Below are positions 7,233 through 16,840 of a stretch of 64,000 nucleotides of DNA, piece by piece. The first letter of the stretch is position 1; each line of letters begins with the position of its first letter. The DNA is taken from positions 2,046,001 through 2,110,000 of the forward strand of contig NZ_CP029008.1 in NCBI RefSeq assembly GCF_024585165.1. The letters run 5' to 3'. The position numbers and the translations under genes were made by a program. A model generated the notes under the pieces. The model was given only the letters and a program-made list of their open reading frames with translations. It searched no databases and was not told where the DNA came from. Source of the DNA: Bradyrhizobium sp. WBOS07 (lineage in GTDB: Bacteria > Pseudomonadota > Alphaproteobacteria > Rhizobiales > Xanthobacteraceae).

Positions 7233-8513
7233 ATGGAGACCATTCAGGCCTATCTGGAACGCAAGCACAGGGAACTCGGGCTGTTGAACGACTGCCTGAG
7301 GCATCGGCTTGATTTGCCGCGTCCGCGATCGGTCGACGAGGTCATCAGCGCCAAATTCCAGCTCACGGCGGCGCTGAGGGCGGAGCACGAGCTGCACGAA
7401 TGGAAGGCGACGGAGACGGCCTGGTCGCACACGGCCGATCCCGTCAGCGGACCTTTCGAATTCAGCTACGATTACCAGCGGGCCGATCTGACGGTGCGCG
7501 GTCCTTCTTTCTATGAGCTCGATTGCAGCCGCGCGAGCACGGCGATCTACACTGCCTCGGGCATGGCCGCGATCTCCGCCGTGCTGCTGGCCTCCGCGCA
7601 GATCGTCGAGAAGGCCGATATTCTGGTGCTTCCGGGCTCGTACGGCGAGACGCTGGAGCTGATCCGGGGCTTTGTCCCTCATTTGCGGCTGGTGGCGCTA
7701 GAACTGCCACTGGGCGATGCGCTTGCTCGGACGAATTCGCCGCGGATTCTTCTGTTGGATTCCTGCTCAGTCGCGGGCGCTTTCGAGGCGGTGCAACGCT
7801 GTGACGGCTCCGGTCTCGATCTTCTGATCTGCGACACCACCTGCTTTGCGGGCAGGTCTGGCCGGATCCGGCGCGTCCGGAGGTGGGCCCAGCGCTACGG
7901 AATTCCGCTGGTGCTGGTGCGCAGCCATAACAAGCTCGATTCGCTCGGGGCGGAATATGGCCGCCTCGGCTCGGCGGTTTTCGTGGACGGCAATGAGCCA
8001 CGGACGGAGCATCCCTGGGCGCGTCTAGCCTGCGAAACGCGCAACGCGGTGCGACTTCTCGGCGGCGCGGCGTTGCCGGCGCACTTCCCGCCCTTTGTCG
8101 GCAGCGCGGCCTATTGGGATCTCACGCAGCGGCGTGTTGCGGCGATCCTGCGCAACGGCCGCAGCATGGCGCGCCATTTTGCTGCGGAGCTCCCGGAGTT
8201 CTCGGCCGAGCTTCATTTCGCCCACGGTCTCTACGTCACCCTCCGGGGCAGGCATCCCCTCGACGAGGCGAGCGCAAGGCAGGCCGCCGCGGACATGAGC
8301 AAGAACCTGCGCGCAGAAGGCTTCCCGATCCGCCATGCCGGCAGTTTCGGTTTCGATTTCGCGGCAACCGAGTGGTTTCACGACGCGACCACGGACCGGT
8401 ACAGCGTCCGGGTGGCGGTCTCGGATTTGCCGACGGAGGTGTGGGGCGATCTCACGGTGGCCATCGCGCGGTGGTGGCGGGACCATCAGTCGGCACGCGT
8501 CGGCGAGGAATGA
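7233..8513 (+). CDS. PLP-dependent aminotransferase-fold enzyme, function unassigned
   Basis: 426 residues. Fold-type I PLP enzyme features: a glycine-rich cofactor-binding stretch (STAIYTASGMAAISAVLLA, about residues 102-120), the acidic residue that pairs with the pyridine nitrogen (LLICDTTCF, Asp201), and a probable Schiff-base lysine in VRSHNKLDSLGAEYGRLGS (Lys234). The layout is closest to Cys/Met-metabolism or class V-like enzymes, but the lysine motif is not that of any standard member I know. The N-terminal 70 residues (start METIQAYLERKHRELGL) are an extra helical region. It has no pathway partners next to it, so the substrate cannot be inferred. It may be a low-abundance accessory enzyme. 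Confidence 0.75.
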   Translation: METIQAYLERKHRELGLLNDCLRHRLDLPRPRSVDEVISAKFQLTAALRAEHELHEWKATETAWSHTADPVSGPFEFSYDYQRADLTVRGPSFYELDCSRASTAIYTASGMAAISAVLLASAQIVEKADILVLPGSYGETLELIRGFVPHLRLVALELPLGDALARTNSPRILLLDSCSVAGAFEAVQRCDGSGLDLLICDTTCFAGRSGRIRRVRRWAQRYGIPLVLVRSHNKLDSLGAEYGRLGSAVFVDGNEPRTEHPWARLACETRNAVRLLGGAALPAHFPPFVGSAAYWDLTQRRVAAILRNGRSMARHFAAELPEFSAELHFAHGLYVTLRGRHPLDEASARQAAADMSKNLRAEGFPIRHAGSFGFDFAATEWFHDATTDRYSVRVAVSDLPTEVWGDLTVAIARWWRDHQSARVGEE

Positions 8514-8547
8514 ATGTCTAGCCGACACGCCCAGGAGGGCGCCTCGA

Positions 8548-8790
8548 TCAGTCGAGCGCCAGGCAATGCTCGAGTTGCGGCTTCTCGTGGCCGCGGCGCG
8601 ACCACTCCTGAACCGCGAAGGCCAGGTGATGATGGCCCATCCCGGTGCCAAAGATGGACGCCTGAGCCACCTTGATCGGCTTCGTAACCACGTTGGTGTT
8701 CACCAAGCCTGCGTCGACTGCCAGATACGACATCGCGGCGATTGCCACCGCAGATGCAATCGCCATTCTCGTTAATTCGGATTGCTGCAT
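8548..8790 (-). CDS. Small secreted or membrane-anchored hypothetical protein
   Basis: 80 residues from ATG at 8790. Basic/polar start MQQSELTR, hydrophobic segment at about 9-30 (MAIASAVAIAAMSYLAVDAG), then a hydrophilic tail with FGTGMGHHHLAFAVQEWSRR. It looks like a signal-anchor protein. Convergent with the PLP enzyme gene, leaving only 34 bases between them. No family recognised. Confidence 0.45.
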   Translation of the reverse strand: MQQSELTRMAIASAVAIAAMSYLAVDAGLVNTNVVTKPIKVAQASIFGTGMGHHHLAFAVQEWSRRGHEKPQLEHCLALD

Positions 8791-8909
8791 CAAGAAAACC
8801 TGTCGGGCGCATTCTTGCCCGGCGCATAGATAGGAGTGATCGGCGCGGTGCAAAGACCCGGGCATGGTCACCCACGCGTTCGTGAAGAGCGGTTGGTCTG
8901 GCCACGAGC

Positions 8910-8986
8910 TGGCGATCCCGGCAGGATTCGAACCTGCAACCCTCAGAGTAGAAATCTGATGCTCTATCCAGTTGAGCTACGGGACC
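8910..8986 (-). tRNA. tRNA-Arg (anticodon TCT)
   Basis: A complete cloverleaf on the minus strand: acceptor GGTCCCG (8986-8980) pairs with CGGGATC (with one G-T pair), D arm GCTC/GAGC, anticodon stem TCAGA/TCTGA with loop TTTCTAC giving anticodon TCT, T arm GCAGG-TTCGAAT-CCTGC, encoded CCA at 8912-8910. It reads AGA, a rare arginine codon in this GC-rich genome. Confidence 0.97.
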
Positions 8987-9390
8987 GTCTTCAGCCGCCC
9001 CGGTTTGGAGGCTGGCTGTTCATCTAGCATGCCATTATGAAAAATATCGTCTTTCGCCAAGCCTGAACCGAACCGTTTTCCTTAATGCCGCGACAAAGCG
9101 AGACGGTGGCATGTCAGGGTACCGGGTCGAGCGGCAGCGCAACGGACGATGGATCACATCGCCGGGAGTGCTGAAGAGCTTCCGGGATGTGGCCGCCGGA
9201 CGACGGGTCGGGTATTGCGGCGCCATCAGGACGGCGTGCGCGGCGGTATCTCGATCGGTCTCCTCTGGGCTTGCCCTATCATGGCGAATGCGACGATTTA
9301 CAGCTTTGGTTCCATCGCCTTGAGTCCGTCACCTTTCCGCGCATCTCATGCTGCCTGCGGGCAGCTGTCCGCGATTTCCGGGAGTCCATC
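8987..9390. other. Intergenic region between tRNA-Arg and the macroglobulin gene
   Basis: It must hold the tRNA promoter (leftward) and the promoter of the macroglobulin gene (rightward). A short open frame at 9111-9323 has a partly plausible first 30 residues but turns into Ser/Arg-rich shadow-like sequence; I do not call it. No repeat or RNA structure seen. Confidence 0.45.
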
Positions 9391-12300
9391 ATGATCGGTC
9401 TTGTTCGCGCCGTCACACTCTGCGCCACGCTGGCGCTCGGCCTTTGCGCGGCGCAAGCCGCGGACAAGGCGTTCAAGCGCGACGACCTCGCCGATTCCGC
9501 GATCAAGCTGGAGGCCCAGATCAAGAGCGAGGCGGGGCCGGTCGCCAAGACCAGCGCGACGCTGAAGACGGACGCCGACGCCGCTTTCCGGCGCAACGAT
9601 TATCGCAGCGGGCTGTCGGTGCTCGGCCAGATCGCGGCCACCACGCCGGAGGACACCGGCAACTGGCTGCGACTCGCCAAGGTCATCTTCCAGATCTCGC
9701 CGAAGAGCTCGAGCGAGCAGACCTTCCTGCTGGAGCGGGCCTCGACCGCGGCCTACATCGCCTACATGCGCGCCGGCAATCCGGGCGAGGAGGCCGACGC
9801 GCTCGCCGTGCTCGGCAAGTCGCTGGCCGAACGCAAGCTGTGGCGGCCGGCGCTGGATGCGCTGCGGCTGTCGCTCGACATGCGCGAGGTCGCCGACGTC
9901 CGCGGCCAATATGAGAAGATGCGCGACGAGCACGGCTTCCGGCTGCTCGACTATAGCGTGGACTCGGATTCGGCGAGCCCGCGCGCCTGCTTCCAGTTTT
10001 CCGAGGAGCTGGCCAAGCGTACCGACTTCGCACCGTTCCTGGCGCTGGCGGGGCAGGACAAGCCGGCGCTGTCGGCGGAGGGCAAGCAGCTCTGCGTCGA
10101 CGGGCTCAAGCACGGTGAGCGCTACAACATCAATCTGCGCGCCGGCCTGCCGTCCACGGTGAAGGAAGGCCTGCCGAAATCGGCCGAGTTCAACATCTAT
10201 GTGCGCGACCGCAAGCCGTTCGTGCGCTTCACCAGCCGGGCCTATGTGCTGCCGCGAACCGGGCAGCGCGGCATTCCCGTGGTCAGCGTCAACACGCCCG
10301 CGGTCAGCATCAGCGTATTCCGGATCGGTGACCGCAACCTGATCAACACGGTGATCGACAGCGACTTTCAGAGGATGCTGTCCAAGTATGAGCTCTCAGG
10401 TCTCGGCGACGAGCGCGGCGTCAAGGTCTGGTCCGGCGAGCTCGCGACCGCGACGACGCTGAACCAGGACGTCACCACGGCATTCCCGGTCGATCAGGCG
10501 CTCGGCGAGCTTCAGCCGGGCGTCTACGTGATGACGGCCGCGGCCAAGGGCCCCAGCTCGGAGGATTATCAGCTCGCCACGCAATGGTTCATCGTCTCCG
10601 ACCTCGGCGTGTCGGCCTATTCCGGCAATGACGGCATCCACGTCTTCGTCAACTCGCTGGCCTCGACCGATCCGGTCGGCAAGGCGGAGGTGCGGCTGGT
10701 CGCCCGCAACAACGAGATCCTGGCGACCCGCAAGACCGACGACAGCGGCCATGTGCTGTTCGAGGCCGGCCTTGCGCGCGGCGAGGGCGGCCTGTCGCCG
10801 GCGATGCTGACGGTCACCGGGGAGAAGGCCGATTATGCCTTCCTCAGCCTGAAGTCCTCCGCCTTCGACCTGTCCGATCGCGGCGTCTCCGGCCGCGCGG
10901 CGCCCGCTGGCGCCGATGCCTTCGTCTATGCCGAGCGCGGTGTCTACCGCTCCAGCGAGACCGTCTATCTTACCGCGCTGTTGCGCGACGGGCAGGGCAA
11001 TGCCGTCACCGGTGGGCCGATGACGCTGGTGATCGAACGCCCCGACGGTGTCGAATACCGCCGGGCCGCGTTGGCCGACCAGGGCGCCGGCGGCCGGACG
11101 CTGGCCGTGCCGCTCAATTCGGCCGTGCCGACCGGGACCTGGCGGGTGCGCGCCTTCACCGATCCGAAGGGCTCCGCGGTCGGCGAGACCACCTTCATGG
11201 TCGAGGATTACGTCCCCGACAGGATCGAATTCGACTTGTCCGCCAAGGACAAGCTGATCAAGGCTAACGCTCCAGTGGAGCTTAAGGCGGACGGCCATTT
11301 CCTCTATGGCGCGCCGGCCTCGGGGCTTGCGCTCGAAGGCGACATGCTGATCGCGCCCGCGGCCGAGCGCCCGGGCTTTGCCGGCTACCAGTTCGGCGTC
11401 GCCGACGAGGAGACCAATTCGAACGAGCGCACGCCGCTGGAGAACCTGCCCGAGGCCGACGCCAACGGCGTTGCGATCTTCCCGGTGACGCTGGACAAGC
11501 AGCCGGCCTCGACCCGGCCGCAGGAGGCCCAGATCTTCGTCCGCATGGTCGAGACCGGCGGCCGCGCCGTCGAGCGCAAGATCGTGCTGCCGGTCGCGCC
11601 CGGCGCGGCGCAGATCGGCGTCAAGCCGCTGTTCGGCGACAAGAACGTCACCGAGGGCGACAAGGCCGAGTTCGACGTGGTGTTCGTCTCGCCCGAGGGT
11701 GAGCGGCTGCGCCGCGACGGCCTGCGCTACGAGCTCCTGAAGATCGAGTCGCGCTACCAATGGTATCGCCAGAACAATTACTGGGAGTACGAACCGGTCA
11801 AGTCGACCTCGCGCGTTGCCGACGGTGACGTGACCATTGCGGCCGATAAGCCCGCGCGGATTTCCCTTACGCCCCAGCCCGGCCGCTACCGGCTCGACGT
11901 GAAGTCGAACGACGCCGACGGCCCGGTGACCTCGGTGCAGTTCGACGTCGGCTGGTATTCCGACGGCAGCGCCGACACGCCGGACCTGCTGGAGACCTCG
12001 ATCGACAAGCGGCAATATTCCTCCGGCGACACCATGACGGTGTCGGTCAATGTCCGCAGCGCCGGCAAGCTGACCGTCAACGTGGTCGGCGATCGCCTGC
12101 TGACGACGCAGACCATCGACGTCAAGGAAGGCACCGCCCAGGTGAAGCTCCCGGTCGGCAAGGACTGGGGCACCGGCGCCTATGTGGTGGCGACGCTGCG
12201 CCGTCCGCTTGATGTCGCGGCTCAGCGCATGCCGGGCCGTGCGATCGGGCTGAAATGGTTCGGCATCGACAAGCAGGCCCGCACCTTGCAGGTGAAGCTG

Positions 12301-14592
12301 TCGCCGCCGGCGCTGGTCCGGCCGAATTCGGCGTTGAAGATTCCGGTCAAGCTCGACGGGCTCAATCCGGGTGAGGACGCCAAGATCGTGATCGCCGCGG
12401 TCGACGTCGGCATCCTCAACCTCACCAATTACAAGCCGCCGGCTCCGGACGATTACTATCTCGGCCAGCGCCGCCTGAGCGCCGAGATCCGCGATCTCTA
12501 CGGTCAGCTGATCGACGGCATGTCCGGCACGCGCGGCCAGATCAAGTCCGGCGGCGATGCCGGTGCCGGAGAATTGCAGGGCTCGCCGCCCACGCAAAAG
12601 CCGCTCGCGCTCTATTCCGGCATCGTGACCGTCGCCGCTGACGGCACCGCGGAAGTCAGCTTCGACATTCCGGAGTTCGCCGGCACCGCCCGCGTGATGG
12701 CGGTGGCATGGACCGCCACCAAGCTCGGCCGCGCCAACACCGACGTCGTGATCCGCGACCCCGTCGTGCTGACCACGACCCTGCCGCGCTTCCTGCTCAG
12801 CGGTGACCACGGTACGGTCAACCTGGAGATCGACAATGTCGAGGGCCAGGCCGGCGACTACGTCATCAACGTCAAGACCGGCGGTCCGGTGAAGATGACG
12901 GGCAATCCAGCGACCACCGTCAAGCTCGCCGCCAAGCAGCGCAATGCGTTCTCGCTCGCGCTCGACGCCACCGCGGCCGGGCAGGCGACGCTCGACGTCG
13001 ACATCAAGGGGCCGAACGGCCTGACGCTGGCGCGGCACTACGCGTTCGACGTCAAGGCGGCGACGCAGGTACTGGCGCGGCGCTCGATCCGGACGCTTGC
13101 GAAGGGCGAGAGCCTGACGTTGACCTCGGACATGTTCTCCGACCTCGTGCCGGGCACCGGCAGCGTCTCGGTCTCGGCGAGCCTGTCGACCGCGCTCGAC
13201 GCCGCGACGATCCTCAAGGCGCTCGACCGGTACCCCCACGGCTGCTCGGAGCAGATCACCAGCCGCGCCATGCCGCTGCTCTATGTCAATGACCTTGCGG
13301 CCGGCGCGCATCTCGCCATGGACACCGAGGTCGACCAGCGCATCCGCGACGCGATCGAGCGGCTGCTGGCACGTCAGGGCTCCAACGGCTCGTTCGGCCT
13401 CTGGTTCGCCGGCGGCGACGACGCCTGGCTCGACGCTTATGTCACGGACTTCCTGACCCGCGCCCGCGAGAAGGGTTTTGCGGTGCCCGATGTGCCGTTC
13501 AAGAGCGCGCTCGACCGCATCCGCAACTCCGTCGTCAACGCGAACGAGCCGGAGAAGGACGGCGGGCGCGAGCTCGCCTACGGCCTCTATGTGCTCGCGC
13601 GCAACGGGGCCGCGCCGATCGGCGATCTGCGCTATCTCGCCGACACCAAGCTGGCCAACCTCGCAACGCCGATCGCGAAGTCGCAGCTCGCGGCGGCGCT
13701 CGCCCTGGTCGGCGACCGCAACCGCGCGGAACGGGTCTATGGCGCCGCGCTCGACAGCCTCGCGCCGAAGCCCGTCCTGGAGTTCGGACGCACCGATTAC
13801 GGCTCGCAGCTTCGCGATGCCGCAGCGTTGGTGTCGCTTGCCAGCGAAGGCAACGCGCCGAAGGCGACGCTGACGCAGGCGGTGTCGCGGGTCGAGACCG
13901 CGCGCGGGCTGACGCCCTACACCTCCACGCAGGAGAATGCGTGGCTGGTGCTGGCGGCGCGCGCGCTGGCCAAGGAGAACCTGTCCATGGAAGTGGACGG
14001 CCAGCCGGTCAAGACCGCGCTCTATCGCAGCTACAAGGCGGATGCGTTGAGCGGCAAGCCGCTGAAGATTACCAACACCGGCGATGCGCCGGTGCAGGCC
14101 GTGGTCTCGGTGTCGGGCTCGCCGGTCACGCCGGAGCCGGCGGCGTCGAACGGCTTCAAGATCGAGCGCAATTACTTCACGCTCGACGGCAAGCCGGCCG
14201 ACATCAGCAAGGTCAAGCAGAACCAGCGCTTTGCGGTGGTGCTGAAGATCACCGAGGCCAAGCCGGAGTACGGCCACATCATGGTCTCGGACTATCTGCC
14301 GGCTGGCCTGGAAATCGACAATCCGAAGCTGGTCTCGTCCGGCGACAGCGGCACGCTGGACTGGATCGAGGACGGCGAGGAGCCCGAAAACACCGAGTTC
14401 CGCGACGACCGCTTTACCGCGGCGGTCGACCGGGCCTCGGACTCCAAGTCGGTCTTCACCGTCGCCTATGTCGTGCGCGCGGTCTCGCCGGGCAAATATG
14501 TGCTGCCGCAGGCCTATGTCGAGGACATGTACAATCCCTCGCGCTATGGTCGGACGGGCACGGGCAACGTCGAGGTGCGGGCGGCGAAGTGA
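9391..14592 (+). CDS. Bacterial alpha-2-macroglobulin (YfhM-like protease trap)
   Basis: 1733 residues, close to the length of E. coli YfhM. Signal peptide at 1-23 (MIGLVRAVTLCATLALGLCA, cleavage near AQA-ADK); the lipobox of YfhM is not evident, so it may be a soluble periplasmic protein. An N-terminal helical extension (about 30-250) precedes repeated macroglobulin beta domains; AYVLPRTGQRGIPVVSVNTP and VYAERGVYRSSETVYLTALL are typical MG stretches. The thioester motif is intact: GCSEQ with Cys1285 and Gln1288, followed by a complement-like helical domain. Known role of the family: covalent trapping of invading proteases in the periplasm. It sits directly before pbpC, the conserved pairing of macroglobulin with PBP1C that protects and repairs the envelope. 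Confidence 0.95.
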   Translation: MIGLVRAVTLCATLALGLCAAQAADKAFKRDDLADSAIKLEAQIKSEAGPVAKTSATLKTDADAAFRRNDYRSGLSVLGQIAATTPEDTGNWLRLAKVIFQISPKSSSEQTFLLERASTAAYIAYMRAGNPGEEADALAVLGKSLAERKLWRPALDALRLSLDMREVADVRGQYEKMRDEHGFRLLDYSVDSDSASPRACFQFSEELAKRTDFAPFLALAGQDKPALSAEGKQLCVDGLKHGERYNINLRAGLPSTVKEGLPKSAEFNIYVRDRKPFVRFTSRAYVLPRTGQRGIPVVSVNTPAVSISVFRIGDRNLINTVIDSDFQRMLSKYELSGLGDERGVKVWSGELATATTLNQDVTTAFPVDQALGELQPGVYVMTAAAKGPSSEDYQLATQWFIVSDLGVSAYSGNDGIHVFVNSLASTDPVGKAEVRLVARNNEILATRKTDDSGHVLFEAGLARGEGGLSPAMLTVTGEKADYAFLSLKSSAFDLSDRGVSGRAAPAGADAFVYAERGVYRSSETVYLTALLRDGQGNAVTGGPMTLVIERPDGVEYRRAALADQGAGGRTLAVPLNSAVPTGTWRVRAFTDPKGSAVGETTFMVEDYVPDRIEFDLSAKDKLIKANAPVELKADGHFLYGAPASGLALEGDMLIAPAAERPGFAGYQFGVADEETNSNERTPLENLPEADANGVAIFPVTLDKQPASTRPQEAQIFVRMVETGGRAVERKIVLPVAPGAAQIGVKPLFGDKNVTEGDKAEFDVVFVSPEGERLRRDGLRYELLKIESRYQWYRQNNYWEYEPVKSTSRVADGDVTIAADKPARISLTPQPGRYRLDVKSNDADGPVTSVQFDVGWYSDGSADTPDLLETSIDKRQYSSGDTMTVSVNVRSAGKLTVNVVGDRLLTTQTIDVKEGTAQVKLPVGKDWGTGAYVVATLRRPLDVAAQRMPGRAIGLKWFGIDKQARTLQVKLSPPALVRPNSALKIPVKLDGLNPGEDAKIVIAAVDVGILNLTNYKPPAPDDYYLGQRRLSAEIRDLYGQLIDGMSGTRGQIKSGGDAGAGELQGSPPTQKPLALYSGIVTVAADGTAEVSFDIPEFAGTARVMAVAWTATKLGRANTDVVIRDPVVLTTTLPRFLLSGDHGTVNLEIDNVEGQAGDYVINVKTGGPVKMTGNPATTVKLAAKQRNAFSLALDATAAGQATLDVDIKGPNGLTLARHYAFDVKAATQVLARRSIRTLAKGESLTLTSDMFSDLVPGTGSVSVSASLSTALDAATILKALDRYPHGCSEQITSRAMPLLYVNDLAAGAHLAMDTEVDQRIRDAIERLLARQGSNGSFGLWFAGGDDAWLDAYVTDFLTRAREKGFAVPDVPFKSALDRIRNSVVNANEPEKDGGRELAYGLYVLARNGAAPIGDLRYLADTKLANLATPIAKSQLAAALALVGDRNRAERVYGAALDSLAPKPVLEFGRTDYGSQLRDAAALVSLASEGNAPKATLTQAVSRVETARGLTPYTSTQENAWLVLAARALAKENLSMEVDGQPVKTALYRSYKADALSGKPLKITNTGDAPVQAVVSVSGSPVTPEPAASNGFKIERNYFTLDGKPADISKVKQNQRFAVVLKITEAKPEYGHIMVSDYLPAGLEIDNPKLVSSGDSGTLDWIEDGEEPENTEFRDDRFTAAVDRASDSKSVFTVAYVVRAVSPGKYVLPQAYVEDMYNPSRYGRTGTGNVEVRAAK

Positions 14593-14597
14593 GTGAG

Positions 14598-16790
14598 ATG
14601 AGCGAGGTGACGCCCCAAACTCTGTCGTCATGCCCGGGCTTGTCCCGGGCATCCACGAACTTTGGTGCGGCTGGCGAGAACGTGGATGGCCGGGACAGGC
14701 CCGGCCATGACGGAGTGCGGGGCTGGGGCCATCGTGTCCTTTCCGTCCTCGCGTTCACCTTCATCCTCGCCATCATTGGCTTCGTCGGCTGGGTTTACTC
14801 GCTCGGTCCGCTCCCGCTCGACGAGGCCCGGCAGGTCTCCACCACCATCGTCGACCGCAACGGCAAGCTGCTGCGCGCCTATGCGATGGCGGATGGCCGC
14901 TGGAGGCTGCCGGTCGATGCCAGGTCCAACGTCGATCCGACCTATCTCAAGCTGCTGCTCGCCTACGAAGACCAGCGCTTTTACGCCCATGACGGCGTCG
15001 ATCCGTTGGCGCTGGGGCGCGCTGCGCTCCAGCTCGCAACGCGCGGCCACATCGTCTCTGGCGGCTCGACCATCAGCATGCAGCTGGCCCGGCTGATGGA
15101 GCCGCGCCGGCAGCGCTCGCTCTATGCCAAGCTGCGGCAGATGGTGCGCGCGATCGAGATCGAGCGAACCCTGAGCAAGGAGCAGATCCTCGACCTCTAT
15201 CTGGCGTTGGCGCCTTACGGCGGCAATCTCGAAGGCATCCGCGCCGCCTCGATCGGCTATCTCGGCAAGGAGCCGAAGCGGCTGTCGCTGGCGGAAGCCG
15301 CGCTGCTGGTGGCGCTGCCGCAATCGCCGGAGACGCGCCGGCTCGACCGGCATCCCGAGGCCGCGCGCAGGGCGCGCGACCGCGTGCTCGACCGCATGGT
15401 CGAGGAGCAAGTGGTCAGCGCAGAGGACGCCCGCCAGGCCAAGGCCGTGCCCGTGCCAAGACTGCGCAAGCCGATGCCGATCCTGGCGCCGCACGCCTCC
15501 GACACCGCGCTGTCGACGGTCAAGGACACCTCGGTCGTCAAGCTCACGCTCGATGCGAATTTGCAGAAGGTGCTGGAGCCGCTGGCGCGCGACCGCGCCA
15601 TCGCGCTCGGGCCGAACATTTCGGTCGGCATCATCGTGGTCGACAACGAGAGCGGGGACGTGCTCGCCCGCGTCGGTTCGGCCGATTATTTCGACGAGAG
15701 CCGGGCAGGGCAGGTCGACATGACCCGTGCGATCCGCTCGCCGGGCTCGACGCTGAAACCCTTCATCTACGGGCTCGCCTTCGAGGACGGCTTCATTCAT
15801 CCGGACAGCCTGATCGACGATCGTCCGGTTCGCTTCGGCTCCTATGCGCCGGAGAATTTCGACATGACCTTCCAGGGCACGGTGCCGGTGCGGAAGGCGC
15901 TGCAATTGTCCTTGAACGTGCCTGCGATCGTGCTGCTCGACCGGGTCGGCTCCAGCCGGCTCGCCTCGCGGCTGCGGCAGGCCGGCGGCAATCTGGTTCT
16001 GCCCAAGGACGAAGCGCCGGGGCTCGCCATGGGTCTCGGCGGCGTCGGCGTGACGCTGCAGGATCTGGCCCAGCTCTATGCGGGCTTCGCCCGTCTCGGC
16101 ACCACCAGGCCGCTGCGCGAGATCGTCGCGGACAAGGACGACCGTGAGCCGCTCCGGCTGCTGGATCAGGTCGCGGCCTGGCAGGTCGGCAATGTGCTTC
16201 TGGGAACGCCGCCGCCGGAGAATGCCGCTCACAACCGCATCGCCTTCAAGACCGGGACCTCCTACGGCTATCGCGACGCGTGGTCGGTCGGGTTCGACGG
16301 CCGGATGACCATCGGCGTCTGGGTCGGCCGGCCCGACGGCGCGCCGGTTCCGGGCCTGATCGGGCGCGTCGCCGCCGCACCGATCCTGTTCGATGCGTTC
16401 GCGCGCAGCGGCAGGACGCTGGCTCCGCTGCCGAAGCCGCCCAGGGGAACCCTGGTTGCCAGCAATGCCAAGCTGCCGTTGCCGTTGAAGCGGTTCCGCC
16501 CCGTCGGGGAGCTGGTGCGGACCGGCCGCGAGCAGGCCCTGCACATCCAGTTTCCGCTGAACGGCTCGCGGATCGATGTCGATCGCTCCGGCGGGCAGGA
16601 CAGCGCGGCGATGCCGGTCAAGGTCGCCGGCGGCGTTCTGCCGATGACCGTGATGGTTAACGGCACCGTGCGTGGCGAGATCGACGGCCGCCGCCAACGC
16701 CTGATCGATCCGCCCGGTCCGGGCTTTGCACGGCTCACCGTGATCGATGCCACGGGCGCCGCGGACACAGTCGTCATTCGAATTCAATGA
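14598..16790 (+). CDS. pbpC: Penicillin-binding protein 1C (glycosyltransferase/transpeptidase)
   Basis: 730 residues from ATG at 14598. One transmembrane helix at about 50-70 (VLAFTFILAIIGFVGWVYSL), a GT51 glycosyltransferase domain with catalytic Glu124 in AYEDQRFYAHDGVD and GGSTISMQLARL, then a transpeptidase domain with SPGSTLK (Ser384, Lys387), SLN (438-440) and KTG (551-553). A BiPBP_C domain occupies about 640-730, which is diagnostic for PBP1C. The start is uncertain: residues 10-39 are encoded by a palindromic repeat (see 14626-14712), so translation may instead begin at GTG 14715, directly before the membrane helix. It follows the macroglobulin gene by 5 bases, a conserved pair. Confidence 0.93.
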   Translation: MSEVTPQTLSSCPGLSRASTNFGAAGENVDGRDRPGHDGVRGWGHRVLSVLAFTFILAIIGFVGWVYSLGPLPLDEARQVSTTIVDRNGKLLRAYAMADGRWRLPVDARSNVDPTYLKLLLAYEDQRFYAHDGVDPLALGRAALQLATRGHIVSGGSTISMQLARLMEPRRQRSLYAKLRQMVRAIEIERTLSKEQILDLYLALAPYGGNLEGIRAASIGYLGKEPKRLSLAEAALLVALPQSPETRRLDRHPEAARRARDRVLDRMVEEQVVSAEDARQAKAVPVPRLRKPMPILAPHASDTALSTVKDTSVVKLTLDANLQKVLEPLARDRAIALGPNISVGIIVVDNESGDVLARVGSADYFDESRAGQVDMTRAIRSPGSTLKPFIYGLAFEDGFIHPDSLIDDRPVRFGSYAPENFDMTFQGTVPVRKALQLSLNVPAIVLLDRVGSSRLASRLRQAGGNLVLPKDEAPGLAMGLGGVGVTLQDLAQLYAGFARLGTTRPLREIVADKDDREPLRLLDQVAAWQVGNVLLGTPPPENAAHNRIAFKTGTSYGYRDAWSVGFDGRMTIGVWVGRPDGAPVPGLIGRVAAAPILFDAFARSGRTLAPLPKPPRGTLVASNAKLPLPLKRFRPVGELVRTGREQALHIQFPLNGSRIDVDRSGGQDSAAMPVKVAGGVLPMTVMVNGTVRGEIDGRRQRLIDPPGPGFARLTVIDATGAADTVVIRIQ
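14626..14712. repeat. 87-bp palindromic dispersed element overlapping the pbpC 5' end
   Basis: Two 32-base inverted arms: 14626-14657 (begins CGTCATGCCCGGGCTTGTCC) and 14681-14712 (ends GGCCCGGCCATGACG), differing at three positions, around a 23-base centre. The hairpin would be very stable. From memory, this sequence type (CGTCATGCCCGGG...CCCGGCCATGACG) is scattered between genes in Bradyrhizobium and relatives; no second copy was seen in this window. Here it lies in frame with pbpC and is translated as SCPGLSRAST...DGRDRPGHDG if the ATG at 14598 is used. Confidence 0.8.
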
Positions 16791-16840
16791 GCCTGCCTTA
16801 AGCGGTTGTGGCGATGGCGGTTTCAGCGTAAGCGGAACCA

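Noticed and set aside
9111-9323. Short plus-strand open frame before the macroglobulin gene
   Set aside because: No ribosome-binding site of note and the second half is Ser/Arg-rich, shadow-like sequence.
10396-14652. A 1418-codon open frame on the minus strand
   Set aside because: It lies wholly opposite the macroglobulin gene; composition is Arg/Ala/His-rich as expected for an antisense frame of GC-rich DNA, with no domain recognised.
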